Assembly (NCBI RefSeq): GCF_000313755.1
Contig: NZ_AMZB01000106.1
Span: forward strand, 1-64,000
DNA from: Pseudomonas nitroreducens TX1
GTDB lineage: Bacteria; Pseudomonadota; Gammaproteobacteria; Pseudomonadales; Pseudomonadaceae
Length of the DNA: 64,000 nt
Reading direction: 5' to 3'
The position numbers and the translations under genes are program-made. A model generated the notes under the pieces. It was not told where the DNA came from and did no database searches. It saw only the letters and a list, made by a program, of their open reading frames with translations. Of the stretch, positions 35,948 through 43,757 are shown one piece after another (the stretch's first letter is position 1; every line of letters starts with the position of its first letter).

Positions 35948-38818
35948 TCAGGTGGCGCCCAGCGCGCGTCGCCGCTCCTCCAGCAGACGCACGTCCAACG
36001 TGTCGAAGCCTTCCTCGAGCCGGCAGGCGTCCAGCAACGCCAGCGCCGCGACGTCCTCGCCCTGTCTCGTGCGCAGCCGCGCCAGGTCCAGGCTCGTACG
36101 CAGGATCCAGGCCCTGGCGCCCTGTTCGCGCGCCATCGCCAGCGAAGCCTGCAGCAGTTGCTCCACCGCCTGATCGCCCTCCTCGCCCAAGGCGCCGATG
36201 ATCTGCGCCTCGATGCGCATCAGCTCCGGCAACGCATAGGCATCGCCACTGCCGCGGCAATGGGCGATGCAGCGCCGCGCAACGCCCAGCGCGCGGCGGT
36301 GTTCGCCAGCGAGGATAAGGCCCTCGGCGAGGGCAATCTCGAAGGACGTGGTCAGCAACTCGTAGCGCATGCCGTGGAGGCGCGTGAGGCTCTCCTCCAA
36401 CTGGCGCACCGCGTCGCCGGGCTGTTCACGGCGAATGGCGATGGCTGCATGGAACCCCTGAGTGGCAGCCTGATACGGCGCGAAGGCGTTGGCTTCGGCA
36501 ATGCGGCTGAAGGTCGCCAGGCTCCGGTCGGCCTTGTCCAGCTCACCGGTCCAGATGTGGATGCAGAGCGTCCACACCAGGGCGATGCAGTGGGTCGCGG
36601 GATGGTTGAGTTCCGCCGCCTCGGCCTCTACCTGGTCCGCCCAGCGCCGCGACTGGTCGGCGCAACCGAGCAGCCAGAGCGTGCGCGCCAGGGCCAGGCC
36701 GGTGCGGTTGTGGTGATCGAAGCCATAGTGCAGTGTGCGGCTGCGTTCCGAGGGCAGGCTGTTGCGCAGGGACTTTTCCAGCTCCTCGCGCGCGCGCCGC
36801 TGATCGCCCAGCAGGTGATGGGAGATACCTGCCAGCGAGGCGGCCACCGCCACCGCTTCCGGTTCGCCCAGGGTGTCGCCGACCACCACCGCGCGCTCCG
36901 CCCAGGCCAGCGACGAGGCGAAGTCGCCGATGCGTTCGTAGAAGATCTGCAGGCGCCCCAGTACGCGCAATTCGGCCCAGTGGTCGGCGAGTGCCACGGC
37001 GATTTCCAGCGCGCGCAGCAGGGCCTTGCCGGCCGCCTCGCTGTTACCGCGAGTGAACATCAGCACCAGCCCGAGGGCCGATTGCAGTTCCATTTCGGTG
37101 GGGCTGCCGAAATAGCCCAGTTCCAGCAACTCGGTGGCCCGCGCACACCAGGTGCGGCATTCCACCTGCAGCGAATAGTGCAGGAACAACGGCGCACTGG
37201 CAGCCGCCAGCGGCAGCGCCAGGCCGGGGTCGCCCTGCGGACCGAAGCTCCACTCCAGCGCGCTGCGCACGTTGCCCAGCTGGTTGGCCAGGCGCGCGCA
37301 GCCCTCGTAGATCACCTCGGGCGCGCTACCCAGTTGCTCCAGCAACCACAGGTAATAAGCGGCATGACGGAAAGCCAGGGCATGCGCCTCATCAGAACCG
37401 TGGCAAGCAGCTTTTTCACGGGCGAAGGCGCGGGTCATCTCCAGCAGGCGATACGCCGAAGCGGCCTCGCTGCGGTCCACGGCCACCAGCCCCTTGGACG
37501 CCAGTTCGTCGAGGATGGCGGCGGCCTCCAATCCATCGATGCGCGCGTCCGCGACGACCTGCGCGGCCGCCTCCTGGGAGAAGGGCCCGACGAAAACCGA
37601 CAGACGATCGAACACCAGGCGTTCGTTTTCGGCGAGCAGCGCGTAACTCCAGTCCAGCATGGCGCGCAACGTCTGGTGGCGAGGCTGTGCCGTGCGCCGA
37701 CCGGACCACCCCAGGGAAAAACGCTCACCCAGCAGTGCATGGGTGGCCTTGACGCCGTGGAGCGCCACCCGCACCGCCGCCAGCTCGATGGGCAAGGCCA
37801 TGCCGCCCAGGCGTCGGCACATGTCGGCGATCAGGGCGGGGTCGCCCTCCTGCCATTGCAGCGCAGCGTTGGCCGCCTCGGCGCGCTCCACGAACAGCCG
37901 CACGGCAGGGTACGCCAGCAATGTCTCGACAGGCAGGCCGTGCGGCTGCTCGGGAAACTCCAGCGGGCCGAGCCAGTGCGCCTCTTCGTCCCGCGCCCGC
38001 AACGGTTCGCGGCTGGTGGCGAGCAGGCCGACGCCGGGAGCGACGTCGCGGATACGTTCGGCCAGCGCGGAGATGACGTCGACCACATGTTCGCAGTTGT
38101 CGACGAGCAGCAGCAGAGCCTGGCCCTTGAGGTGCGCCAACAGCACCGCCAGCGGGTCTTCGGCCTGCACTGGCACCCCCAGCGCGGCGGCCAGCGCCGA
38201 GGCGACCAGATGCTCGTCCTCCACCTGGGCCAGGTCGATGAAGCGCACGGCTTGCCGGCGCTCGGCAAGAAGACGATGGCCGACTTCGACGACCAGGCTG
38301 GTCTTGCCCACCCCGCCAGTGCCGACGACGGTGAGCAGGCGCGGCTCGCGCAGGCGCTGCAGGATCATCTGCACGTCGGCCTCGCGGCCGATCAGCCTCA
38401 CCCGCGGCGGCAGGCTGCCAACGCCGTCGGCCACGGGCAGCACCGGCAACGCTGCCGGCGCCGCATCGGCCCTGCGGCTCACGGGCGCGACGAATGCATA
38501 GCCGACGCCGACCTGGGTGGCGATGTAGCGCGCGCCACCCTCGCCATCGCCCAGGGCGCGGCGCAGGCCGTTCATATGAAAGCGCAGGCTGCCCTCTTCC
38601 ACCACCATGTCGGGCCAAACACGTTTGAGCAGTTCGCGCTTGGAAAGCACCCGTCCGGGCTTTTCCAGCAGCGCCAGGAGCAGGTCGAAGGCGCGCCCGC
38701 CGATGTCCATCGGCTGCGCATCACGGGTGAGCAGGCGTTTGCCGGGTATCACCCGGAACGGGCCGAATTCGATCGGCGCTATCGCTGAGGGGGACAGATC
38801 GTCCGCTGCAGACTCCAC
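35948..38818 (-). CDS. winged-helix/STAND ATPase transcriptional regulator (second copy)
   Basis: A 956-residue paralogue of the protein at 943-3750. It has an OmpR-type winged helix (about 15-110; RELLKRVWPDMVVEEGSLRFH), then a STAND NTPase with Walker A VGTGGVGKT (about 168-176) and Walker B LLLLVDNCEHV (about 240), and a long TPR-like helical C-terminus. It converges on the FixJ-type regulator gene. Upstream, on its own strand, lie the Ohr and sigma-region-2 genes. Its target and ligand are unknown. OmpR-type winged helices often bind direct repeats near 10 bp, and such repeats are present upstream of the sigma-region-2 gene at 39853-39880. Confidence 0.82.
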   Translation of the reverse strand: MESAADDLSPSAIAPIEFGPFRVIPGKRLLTRDAQPMDIGGRAFDLLLALLEKPGRVLSKRELLKRVWPDMVVEEGSLRFHMNGLRRALGDGEGGARYIATQVGVGYAFVAPVSRRADAAPAALPVLPVADGVGSLPPRVRLIGREADVQMILQRLREPRLLTVVGTGGVGKTSLVVEVGHRLLAERRQAVRFIDLAQVEDEHLVASALAAALGVPVQAEDPLAVLLAHLKGQALLLLVDNCEHVVDVISALAERIRDVAPGVGLLATSREPLRARDEEAHWLGPLEFPEQPHGLPVETLLAYPAVRLFVERAEAANAALQWQEGDPALIADMCRRLGGMALPIELAAVRVALHGVKATHALLGERFSLGWSGRRTAQPRHQTLRAMLDWSYALLAENERLVFDRLSVFVGPFSQEAAAQVVADARIDGLEAAAILDELASKGLVAVDRSEAASAYRLLEMTRAFAREKAACHGSDEAHALAFRHAAYYLWLLEQLGSAPEVIYEGCARLANQLGNVRSALEWSFGPQGDPGLALPLAAASAPLFLHYSLQVECRTWCARATELLELGYFGSPTEMELQSALGLVLMFTRGNSEAAGKALLRALEIAVALADHWAELRVLGRLQIFYERIGDFASSLAWAERAVVVGDTLGEPEAVAVAASLAGISHHLLGDQRRAREELEKSLRNSLPSERSRTLHYGFDHHNRTGLALARTLWLLGCADQSRRWADQVEAEAAELNHPATHCIALVWTLCIHIWTGELDKADRSLATFSRIAEANAFAPYQAATQGFHAAIAIRREQPGDAVRQLEESLTRLHGMRYELLTTSFEIALAEGLILAGEHRRALGVARRCIAHCRGSGDAYALPELMRIEAQIIGALGEEGDQAVEQLLQASLAMAREQGARAWILRTSLDLARLRTRQGEDVAALALLDACRLEEGFDTLDVRLLEERRRALGAT

Positions 38819-38956
38819 GGGGCATTTCTTCCGGAAGTGGGAGTGGGCGCGAGGCTGGCCCGCAAGTCCTAGCAGGATAGGAGTTTCGAGCGCGCGATCA
38901 AGCCTGGCGCGCGGCCGTTTATGTGCGCTGTCACGCTAAATCGGCGGCGACCGGGC

Positions 38957-39373
38957 TCAACGCAGGCTCAGGGTGACGGCAATATGGCCGCGCAGCGCTT
39001 TGGTATAGGGGCAGCTGTGCTGCGCCGCGTCCACCAGGCACTGCGCCAGTTCCGCTTCCAGCCCAGGCAGATCGATTGCCAGATGCGCGCGCAGGAAGAA
39101 GCCGTGCTCGCCATGCATCAGCTCCACCTGGCTGTCCACCGCCGTCTCCGCGGGGAACTCCAGCTTGCGCGCATGGGCCGCGTGGCGCAGCGCGCCGATG
39201 AAACAGGCGGACCACGCCGCGGCGAACAACTGCTCGGGGTTACTGCCCTCCCCCGGCGCGCCTGGCGGCGTCAAGCGAACCTGCAAGCGACCGTCGTCAC
39301 TGCGCGCTTCGCCATCGCGGCCACCTCGGGTGCGCACCCGGGCGGTGTAGAGAACCTTCTCGATCGACTGCAT
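38957..39373 (-). CDS. ohr: Ohr/OsmC-family organic hydroperoxide peroxidase
   Basis: A 138-residue cytoplasmic thiol peroxidase of the Ohr subgroup. It begins MQSIEKVLYTARV, with peroxidatic Cys in WSACFIGA and resolving Cys in HSCPYTKA. It reduces organic and fatty-acid hydroperoxides to alcohols using lipoylated or thiol partners. The usual MarR-type OhrR is not adjacent. Instead a sigma-region-2-like gene lies 24 nt upstream on the same strand, so the pair is probably one operon. It sits among enzymes for epoxides and other reactive compounds. Confidence 0.9.
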   Translation of the reverse strand: MQSIEKVLYTARVRTRGGRDGEARSDDGRLQVRLTPPGAPGEGSNPEQLFAAAWSACFIGALRHAAHARKLEFPAETAVDSQVELMHGEHGFFLRAHLAIDLPGLEAELAQCLVDAAQHSCPYTKALRGHIAVTLSLR

Positions 39374-39397
39374 GGGGACATCTCTGACGGCGTGAAA

Positions 39398-39787
39398 TCA
39401 ATGCGCGGCGGCGGTGCGCCTGCTTCGCGCGGACACGTTCGACGGACTCGCAGCGGCAGACTCGGCGTGTACCGTACTGCGGTAGGCACTCAGCTCCTGG
39501 CGAGCCAGCTCCAGCAGCCAGGCGCGAAAGGGAATGGCCGGGTCGAAGGCTGCACGCTGCCGCTCGACCTGGCGCAAGGTGGCGCGAACCAGGTCGCCCA
39601 TGGCCGGTTGGCCGATGCGGCCGGCCTGCACCTGGCCCTCGAAGAAGGCGATGAGCAGCGGCAGCAAGGCCATGTACAGCTGTCGCGATGCGATGCCCGC
39701 CGGCTCGCCAGCGCCGAGGACCAACACACGGAACTCCGCATTGCTGCGACGCCCCGCCAGATTCATGCAGCCGTCATGCTGGGTCAT
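39398..39787 (-). CDS. sigma-70 region 2-only protein
   Basis: A 129-residue protein whose middle (about 35-100) matches ECF sigma region 2. The segments LYMALLPLLIAFF, MGDLVRATLRQVERQ and AAFDPAIPFRAWLLELARQE correspond to the DLVQET and FDP..F.AWL..IAR signatures. No region 4 follows; the remaining residues are Ser/Ala-rich tail. It therefore cannot recognise a -35 element in the normal way. It may be a decayed ECF factor, an anti-sigma-like decoy or a regulator binding core polymerase. The likely start has GGGAGG upstream. It probably heads the operon with ohr. Confidence 0.65.
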   Translation of the reverse strand: MTQHDGCMNLAGRRSNAEFRVLVLGAGEPAGIASRQLYMALLPLLIAFFEGQVQAGRIGQPAMGDLVRATLRQVERQRAAFDPAIPFRAWLLELARQELSAYRSTVHAESAAASPSNVSARSRRTAAAH

Positions 39788-39852
39788 GGAGGCCTCCCTG
39801 GTTAGCCAATGACTCCCGGCTGCCAGCGTGGCAAGGACCGCGCTATCGGGCC

Positions 39853-39880
39853 AGTTATCTGCTGTTAGCTCTTGTTAGCT
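39853..39880. promoter_or_regulatory. three 10-bp-phased direct repeats upstream of the sigma-region-2/ohr genes
   Basis: Consecutive decamers end in AGTTATCT, TGTTAGCT and TGTTAGCT, starting at 39853, 39863 and 39873. They fall on one face of the helix, 66-93 nt upstream of the sigma-region-2 start. Direct repeats with about 10-bp spacing are typical sites for OmpR-type winged-helix dimers. A STAND regulator with that domain lies nearby, but linkage is inference. Confidence 0.5.
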
Positions 39881-39903
39881 GCCCCCCGGGAGGACCTGCA
39901 ACG

Positions 39904-39930
39904 CAAAAAAACCCGAGCAAGGCTCGGGTT
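39904..39930 (-). terminator. rho-independent terminator after the creatininase-family gene
   Basis: A 9-bp stem AACCCGAGC / GCTCGGGTT with a 3-nt loop. On the minus strand it is followed by eight T. It is placed 30 nt past the stop of the creatininase-family gene. Confidence 0.88.
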
Positions 39931-39960
39931 TCGTGAAGGGCAACGCTGCGGCGGTAGGGC

Positions 39961-40710
39961 TCAGAACGGCGACAGTTCAGCGCTGAAGACCTCGACCGCC
40001 TGCACCAGTCCCTGGGCGGCCAGCATCACCAGTTCGCGGCCTTTTTCCGGCGTGGCGAGACCGGGATCGGAGCCCATGCGGCCGTCCGGATGGCGCGCGC
40101 GGAAATCTGCCGCCTCGCGGATCGGCCCCCAGTTGGCGATCGCTGGCGAGTACTCGGCCGACTTGATGTGCTGCGGGTAGGCCCACTGGGTGACGGCGAT
40201 CTCCGACGGTGTGGCATGGATGCCGTGCCCCTTGGGGAACTGCCGGTTGGCCAGTTCGCCGACGCCTTCCAGGTCCCACCAGTTGCACAATTTCAGGGCG
40301 AACCCCGCCGGGCGCCGCGCGAAGCTGGCCTGGGCGTAGAGTTCGGAGAACGCGGCCTCGATGGAGGCCACGTTGCCGCCGTGGCCATTGAGGAAGAGGA
40401 TTTTCTCGAAGCCGTGGGCGGCCAGGGAATTCACCCAGTCGCAGATGGCAGCGATGAAGGTCGAGGGGCGCAGCGTGATGGTGCCGGGGAAGCCCAGGTG
40501 GTGCTGCGCCATGCCAATGTTGAAGGTCGGCGCGATAAGGATATCGGCCGACTTCTGCGCTTCGTGGGCGATGATCTCCGGGCACATCCAGTCGGTCCCG
40601 AGCAATCCGATGGGGCCGTGCTGCTCGTTGGAGCCGATCGGGATGACGATGGTCCGGCTGCGGCCAAGGAACTGCTCGATTTCGGACCAGGTGCACAGGG
40701 GTAGGAGCAT
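39961..40710 (-). CDS. creatininase-family amidohydrolase
   Basis: A 249-residue cytoplasmic metal hydrolase (PF02633). Metal-binding residues are visible as E29 and H31 in SNEQHGP, D40 in LGTDW, H110 in LNGHGGN, and E170 in HATPSE. Family members open cyclic amides such as creatinine, or act on formamides in cofactor degradation. No creatine or sarcosine genes are nearby, so creatinine is only one option. The start at 40710 gives the family length. The promoter contains a 16-nt block identical to one in front of the exported epoxide-hydrolase operon, suggesting shared control. Confidence 0.87.
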   Translation of the reverse strand: MLLPLCTWSEIEQFLGRSRTIVIPIGSNEQHGPIGLLGTDWMCPEIIAHEAQKSADILIAPTFNIGMAQHHLGFPGTITLRPSTFIAAICDWVNSLAAHGFEKILFLNGHGGNVASIEAAFSELYAQASFARRPAGFALKLCNWWDLEGVGELANRQFPKGHGIHATPSEIAVTQWAYPQHIKSAEYSPAIANWGPIREAADFRARHPDGRMGSDPGLATPEKGRELVMLAAQGLVQAVEVFSAELSPF

Positions 40711-40844
40711 AAAGACCTCGCGATTCGACGGGCTCGCCAAGTGGGAAGAGCGTGCACCGCCTGGGCCATGCACGTTCGGGCTGCCGGAACCCTCGCCGGT
40801 TTGCCCTTGTCTCGCATGACAACACGCAGGCCACCCATGGGGAC

Positions 40845-40860
40845 ATTGCACCATGGTGTC
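40845..40860. promoter_or_regulatory. second copy of the ACCATGGT operator block
   Basis: The 16 nt attgcaccatggtgtc are identical to 31906-31921 and contain the palindrome CACCATGGTG. It lies 135 nt upstream of the creatininase-family start, in the same orientation relative to its gene as the other copy. A chance 16-nt match between two promoter regions in one 64-kb window is unlikely. Confidence 0.6.
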
Positions 40861-40875
40861 TATCGGCGTCGCGGG

Positions 40876-41097
40876 TTACTGGAGCTCGCGGCTGAGCGAT
40901 GAAGGTCCAGGCTGCGAGCGTGGCGATGACCTGCAGCTCAGCGAGCCGATGAACGTCATGGCCATCAATAGGCCGAAAACCACTTCGGTGATACGGTCGA
41001 CCGGTTCCAGCACCCGCTGCCAGGTGCCCTTCCCGGCTTTGTCCTTCGCTTCCTTCCCGGTCGGCGAGCGCGGCTCGTCGTCCCTCGTCCGTGCCAT
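40876..41097 (-). pseudogene. 5' remnant of a VIT/CCC1-like membrane transporter gene
   Basis: The frame starts MARTRDDEPRSPTG and reaches VLEPVDRITEVVFGLLMAMTF, which matches the start of VIT1/CCC1-type or related small membrane proteins. After FIGSLS it changes to unrelated residues (CRSSPRSQPG) and stops. The following helices of the family are absent. The break near 40945 suggests deletion. It lies between the creatininase-family promoter and a cupin gene, so the deletion may have brought those together. Confidence 0.55.
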
Positions 41098-41144
41098 TGA
41101 GTGAGCGCTGGCAGGTGATGTTCGAGCAACGCATCCCGCCGGAC

Positions 41145-41492
41145 TTAGCCGAGCCGGACGATATCGACCGAAATCTCCACGGCGGTGACGCTGCCGCGGT
41201 TCTCCAGCCAGTGGGTGGTGGTGTGGTCCTCGGGCCAGCCGGCGCCCGGCCCGTAGTCGGTGGCGATACCGTTGCGATGGTCGGTGATGGTGCCCTGCAG
41301 GATGAACACCGTGCCAGGACGGTCCACGTGGTCATGCAGCGGGCCGAAGACGCCGCCGGGCGCGATGGTTACCCGGCGCATCCGCAGCTGGCGGCCCGCC
41401 ATGCCTTCGATTTCCGGACCGAGGTCGACCGAGGACAGCAGCTCCACCGTCACGCCCCGAGTCTCGGGTGCCACCTCCAAGCTGTTCATCAC
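41145..41492 (-). CDS. small cupin-domain protein
   Basis: A 115-residue single cupin. Metal-ligand positions appear in GPLHDHVDRPGTVFILQG (two His, Glu position changed to Asp/Gly region) and in the second motif around EDHTTTHWLENRG. It may be a small dioxygenase, isomerase or sensor; no substrate can be assigned. It lies downstream of the MerR gene on the same strand, after an 82-nt gap. Confidence 0.78.
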   Translation of the reverse strand: MMNSLEVAPETRGVTVELLSSVDLGPEIEGMAGRQLRMRRVTIAPGGVFGPLHDHVDRPGTVFILQGTITDHRNGIATDYGPGAGWPEDHTTTHWLENRGSVTAVEISVDIVRLG

Positions 41493-41574
41493 GCATGCCT
41501 CGCTGAGCGACAGGGTCTGTGTGCCAGTAAAGACGCTGCATGGCGCCGCTCGAAGCGAGGCGACAAAGGGTCGT

Positions 41575-41955
41575 TCAGCCCACGGCTGGCAGGTGCTCCA
41601 GATCGCAGAGCGCGGTGGAGTCCAGCAGGCTCTTCTCGAAGTCCTCGAGGCCGTTGTAATGGCTTTGCAGTTCCTCGATGCGCCGACTCAGCTCCTGCTT
41701 CTTCGCCGCAATCGCTTCGCGCACAAGGTCCCAGCGCGCCAGCTCGCCGCCGCGCAGGAAGATGTCCTGCATCTCCCTGAGGCGGAAGCCCAGCTGCTGG
41801 GCGCACTTGATGAACACCAGCAACTCGACCGTCTCCTGGGTATAGACGCGGTACTTGCCCTCCCGACGCGGCGTGGGCAGCAGGCCGATCTCCTCATAGT
41901 GACGAATGCACTTGACCGTGGCGCCGGACAGCTCGGCAACCTTCCCGATATACAT
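41575..41955 (-). CDS. MerR-family regulator
   Basis: A 126-residue MerR protein. The N-terminal winged helix begins MYIGKVAELSGATVKCIRHY, and a coiled-coil dimer helix follows (about 80-118). It lacks the cysteine pattern of metal-sensing MerR proteins; only one Cys lies near the C-terminus, so it probably senses a small organic molecule or redox change. The start at 41955 has AGGAG upstream. It lies 66 nt downstream of a quinone-reductase-like gene with a MerR-type promoter, which is its likely target. Confidence 0.9.
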   Translation of the reverse strand: MYIGKVAELSGATVKCIRHYEEIGLLPTPRREGKYRVYTQETVELLVFIKCAQQLGFRLREMQDIFLRGGELARWDLVREAIAAKKQELSRRIEELQSHYNGLEDFEKSLLDSTALCDLEHLPAVG

Positions 41956-42021
41956 GTGAACCACTCCTGCACAGGTGGCGTCCAGCATGGAGCAGCCGCG
42001 GCGAAAATCCCAGCCTGCGGA

Positions 42022-42600
42022 TCATCTGCCGGCGAGCGATTGCACTTGCCGCAACCAGGCCTCGCGCCGCGGCGCAGCCGAGTGGATGATCGGCCCGAAC
42101 AGGAGCGTGCCGGTCGGGCGGATACCGCAGAACTCCAGGGTGGTCCTGCGCATTTGCTGCAGCGCGGGCATGCGCTGGAACCAGCGGAAGTACCAGGGCG
42201 GCGTGTCCAGGGTCGCCAGCAGGTGAGCGGTGCGGCCCTTGAGCAGCTTTTGCGGAAAGGGCGACCCCTTGCGGTAACGGAAGGCGAAACCGGGCAGGAA
42301 TGTCCGGTCGAGAAAGCCCTTGAGCAGCGCGGGTACCCCGCCCCACCAAACCGGAAACACCAGCGCCAGGTGATCGGCCCAGGCAATCGCCTGCTGCGCC
42401 TGCAGCAGGTCCGGTTCCAGCGGCTGACCGGCGTTGTAGCCGCCGCGCAATAGCGGATCGAAGGCCAGTTCGCTCAGGCGCAGCAATCTGACTTCATGCC
42501 CCGCGCCGCTGGCTGCTTGCCGATAGCGCTCGGCAATGGCGCCACAGAAGCTATCGTCGCTGGGGTGCCCGAGGATCAGGAGAATCCGTTTCTGGTGCAT
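42022..42600 (-). CDS. NAD(P)H:quinone oxidoreductase, flavodoxin-like fold
   Basis: A 192-residue FMN or FAD protein of the NQO1/KefF/MdaB type. The N-terminal LLILGHPSDDSFCGAIAERY binds the phosphate of the flavin, and FPVWWGGVPALLKGFLDRTF is the characteristic middle motif. It reduces quinones by two electrons, limiting radical formation. A MerR-type promoter lies just upstream, and a MerR gene follows in the same direction, forming an autoregulated quinone-stress unit (inference). Confidence 0.9.
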   Translation of the reverse strand: MHQKRILLILGHPSDDSFCGAIAERYRQAASGAGHEVRLLRLSELAFDPLLRGGYNAGQPLEPDLLQAQQAIAWADHLALVFPVWWGGVPALLKGFLDRTFLPGFAFRYRKGSPFPQKLLKGRTAHLLATLDTPPWYFRWFQRMPALQQMRRTTLEFCGIRPTGTLLFGPIIHSAAPRREAWLRQVQSLAGR

Positions 42601-42629
42601 GGTGCTCGACTCCTTGTGAAAGCGAGTCG

Positions 42630-42661
42630 AGCCTAAAGCCTCCCCCTGGGGGGAGAGTCAA
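42630..42661 (-). promoter_or_regulatory. MerR-type promoter of the quinone reductase gene
   Basis: On the minus strand, -35 TTGACT (42661-42656) is followed about 19-20 nt later by a -10 like TAGGCT. The dyad CTCCCCC-NN-GGGGGAG (42640-42655) fills the spacer. An overlong spacer occupied by a palindrome is the hallmark of promoters activated by MerR proteins through DNA twisting. Confidence 0.75.
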
Positions 42662-42671
42662 CGCCAGGCAG

Positions 42672-42925
42672 TCACTCAAGGATTGCCACGGCGCGCACGA
42701 AACCGGGGAAGGCCTGGCGGATCTTGTAGGGGAAGCAACTGACCAGGAATCCGTGGTCAGGCAGTTGCTCGAGGTTGGCGAGCTTCTCCATCTGCCCGTA
42801 GCCGATGTCGCGCCCGGCCTTGTGGCCTTCCCAGATGATCGATGCATCGCCCGAGGCGGCGAAGCGCTCGCGCCTGGTTGTGCCGGCGCAGACCAGCTTC
42901 ACGGTATCGGCGTCTGAAAAGTCCT
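42672..42925 (-). pseudogene. 3' remnant of a cyclase/kynurenine formamidase-type gene
   Basis: About 80 C-terminal codons of a cyclase-family (PF04199-like) protein remain: SGDASIIWEGHKAGRDIGYG, QMEKLANLEQLP, and HGFLVSCFPYKIR with the closing RAVAILE. The upstream two thirds, including the metal motif, is absent, and the frame runs into unrelated sequence. There is no start codon or ribosome-binding site for a shorter product. Confidence 0.65.
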
Positions 42926-43007
42926 GTTCCACGTCTTTTTCACAAGCCCTTGACGAGTCCTTGATCGCACAACTCGACAATGGCCGTAATTGACGAGTCC
43001 GCCCTCC

Positions 43008-43664
43008 ATGAACGAACCCCAACGCCTGTTCGCCACCGCTCCTCACCGCGAGAACGATGCCGCTGCCGGCAATGCATTCGGCAGCGGTGTCTGCCAGCGG
43101 ATGCGCCAATGGCGGGAGAAGCGCCTGCTGCGCCTCGCCCTGCGCATGGCCGAAGAACCGATCCTGGTGCTGGAGGTCTCGCAGTCCCCCGGCTCTGCGT
43201 GGCCGGTGCTGCTGGAACACGGCAACCGCATCATCGTGGCCACCTGCCCGTCCACCGACTCGCTGGTGGAGGCCCACCAGAAATTGCCCGAAGCCATGAA
43301 GCGCCGGATCAAAGAACTACCGGCCCCCCAGGAGCACGCCGAACTGAGCAAGGGCTCGGTCGATTGCCTGTTGCTGCCGGAAGTCCCGCGGACCGCCTGC
43401 AACATGCCGAACATCCGATTGCTCAATGAGTGGATTCCGGTGACTCGCGACAGCGTGATCCTGTTCGCCCGCGTCGGCCATCCGACGTCGGTGAAGGATA
43501 TCCAGCCCTGCCCATGCGGGGCCGACCCGCATCCCATTGGCCCCGACTTCGCCAGCGCCCGTACCCTGGAGCGAGAGTTCCAGCGCCTGGGCTTTTCGCA
43601 GATCCGTCACTACAACGTGATCCCCGGCGTGGACGGGGTGCGGATCTACATCCTGCGTAAATGA
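43008..43664 (+). CDS. methyltransferase-like protein with degenerate SAM motif
   Basis: A 218-residue protein that aligns by eye with class I methyltransferases around LRLALRMAEEPILVLEV...WPVLLEHGNRIIVA and a following TDSLVEAHQKLP. The SAM loop, normally D-x-G-x-G-x-G, reads EVSQSPGSAWP and lacks the glycine pattern. The middle catalytic segment is short. The C-terminal REFQRLGFSQIRHYNVIPG keeps the family style. It may be a non-catalytic paralogue. Start context is weak (CCTCC upstream), so the exact start is uncertain. Confidence 0.65.
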   Translation: MNEPQRLFATAPHRENDAAAGNAFGSGVCQRMRQWREKRLLRLALRMAEEPILVLEVSQSPGSAWPVLLEHGNRIIVATCPSTDSLVEAHQKLPEAMKRRIKELPAPQEHAELSKGSVDCLLLPEVPRTACNMPNIRLLNEWIPVTRDSVILFARVGHPTSVKDIQPCPCGADPHPIGPDFASARTLEREFQRLGFSQIRHYNVIPGVDGVRIYILRK

Positions 43665-43757
43665 CCGCGGCAACCTTCCATCGCCAAGTGAACCAATCCC
43701 CGACCGGCGGCTATACTGCTCCTTTGCCATCATCGACGAATCCGGGAGGCCATCGTG

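Noticed and set aside
36158-38788. 876-codon plus-strand frame opposite the second STAND regulator
   Set aside because: Same shadow effect: no recognisable domain, Gln/His/Arg-rich, fully antisense to a clear gene.
42949-42994. Repeated TTGACGAGTCC (two copies 35 nt apart) as a transposon target duplication
   Set aside because: The copies are close, imperfect outside 11 nt, and flank no element. They may mark the junction of the cyclase remnant but prove nothing.
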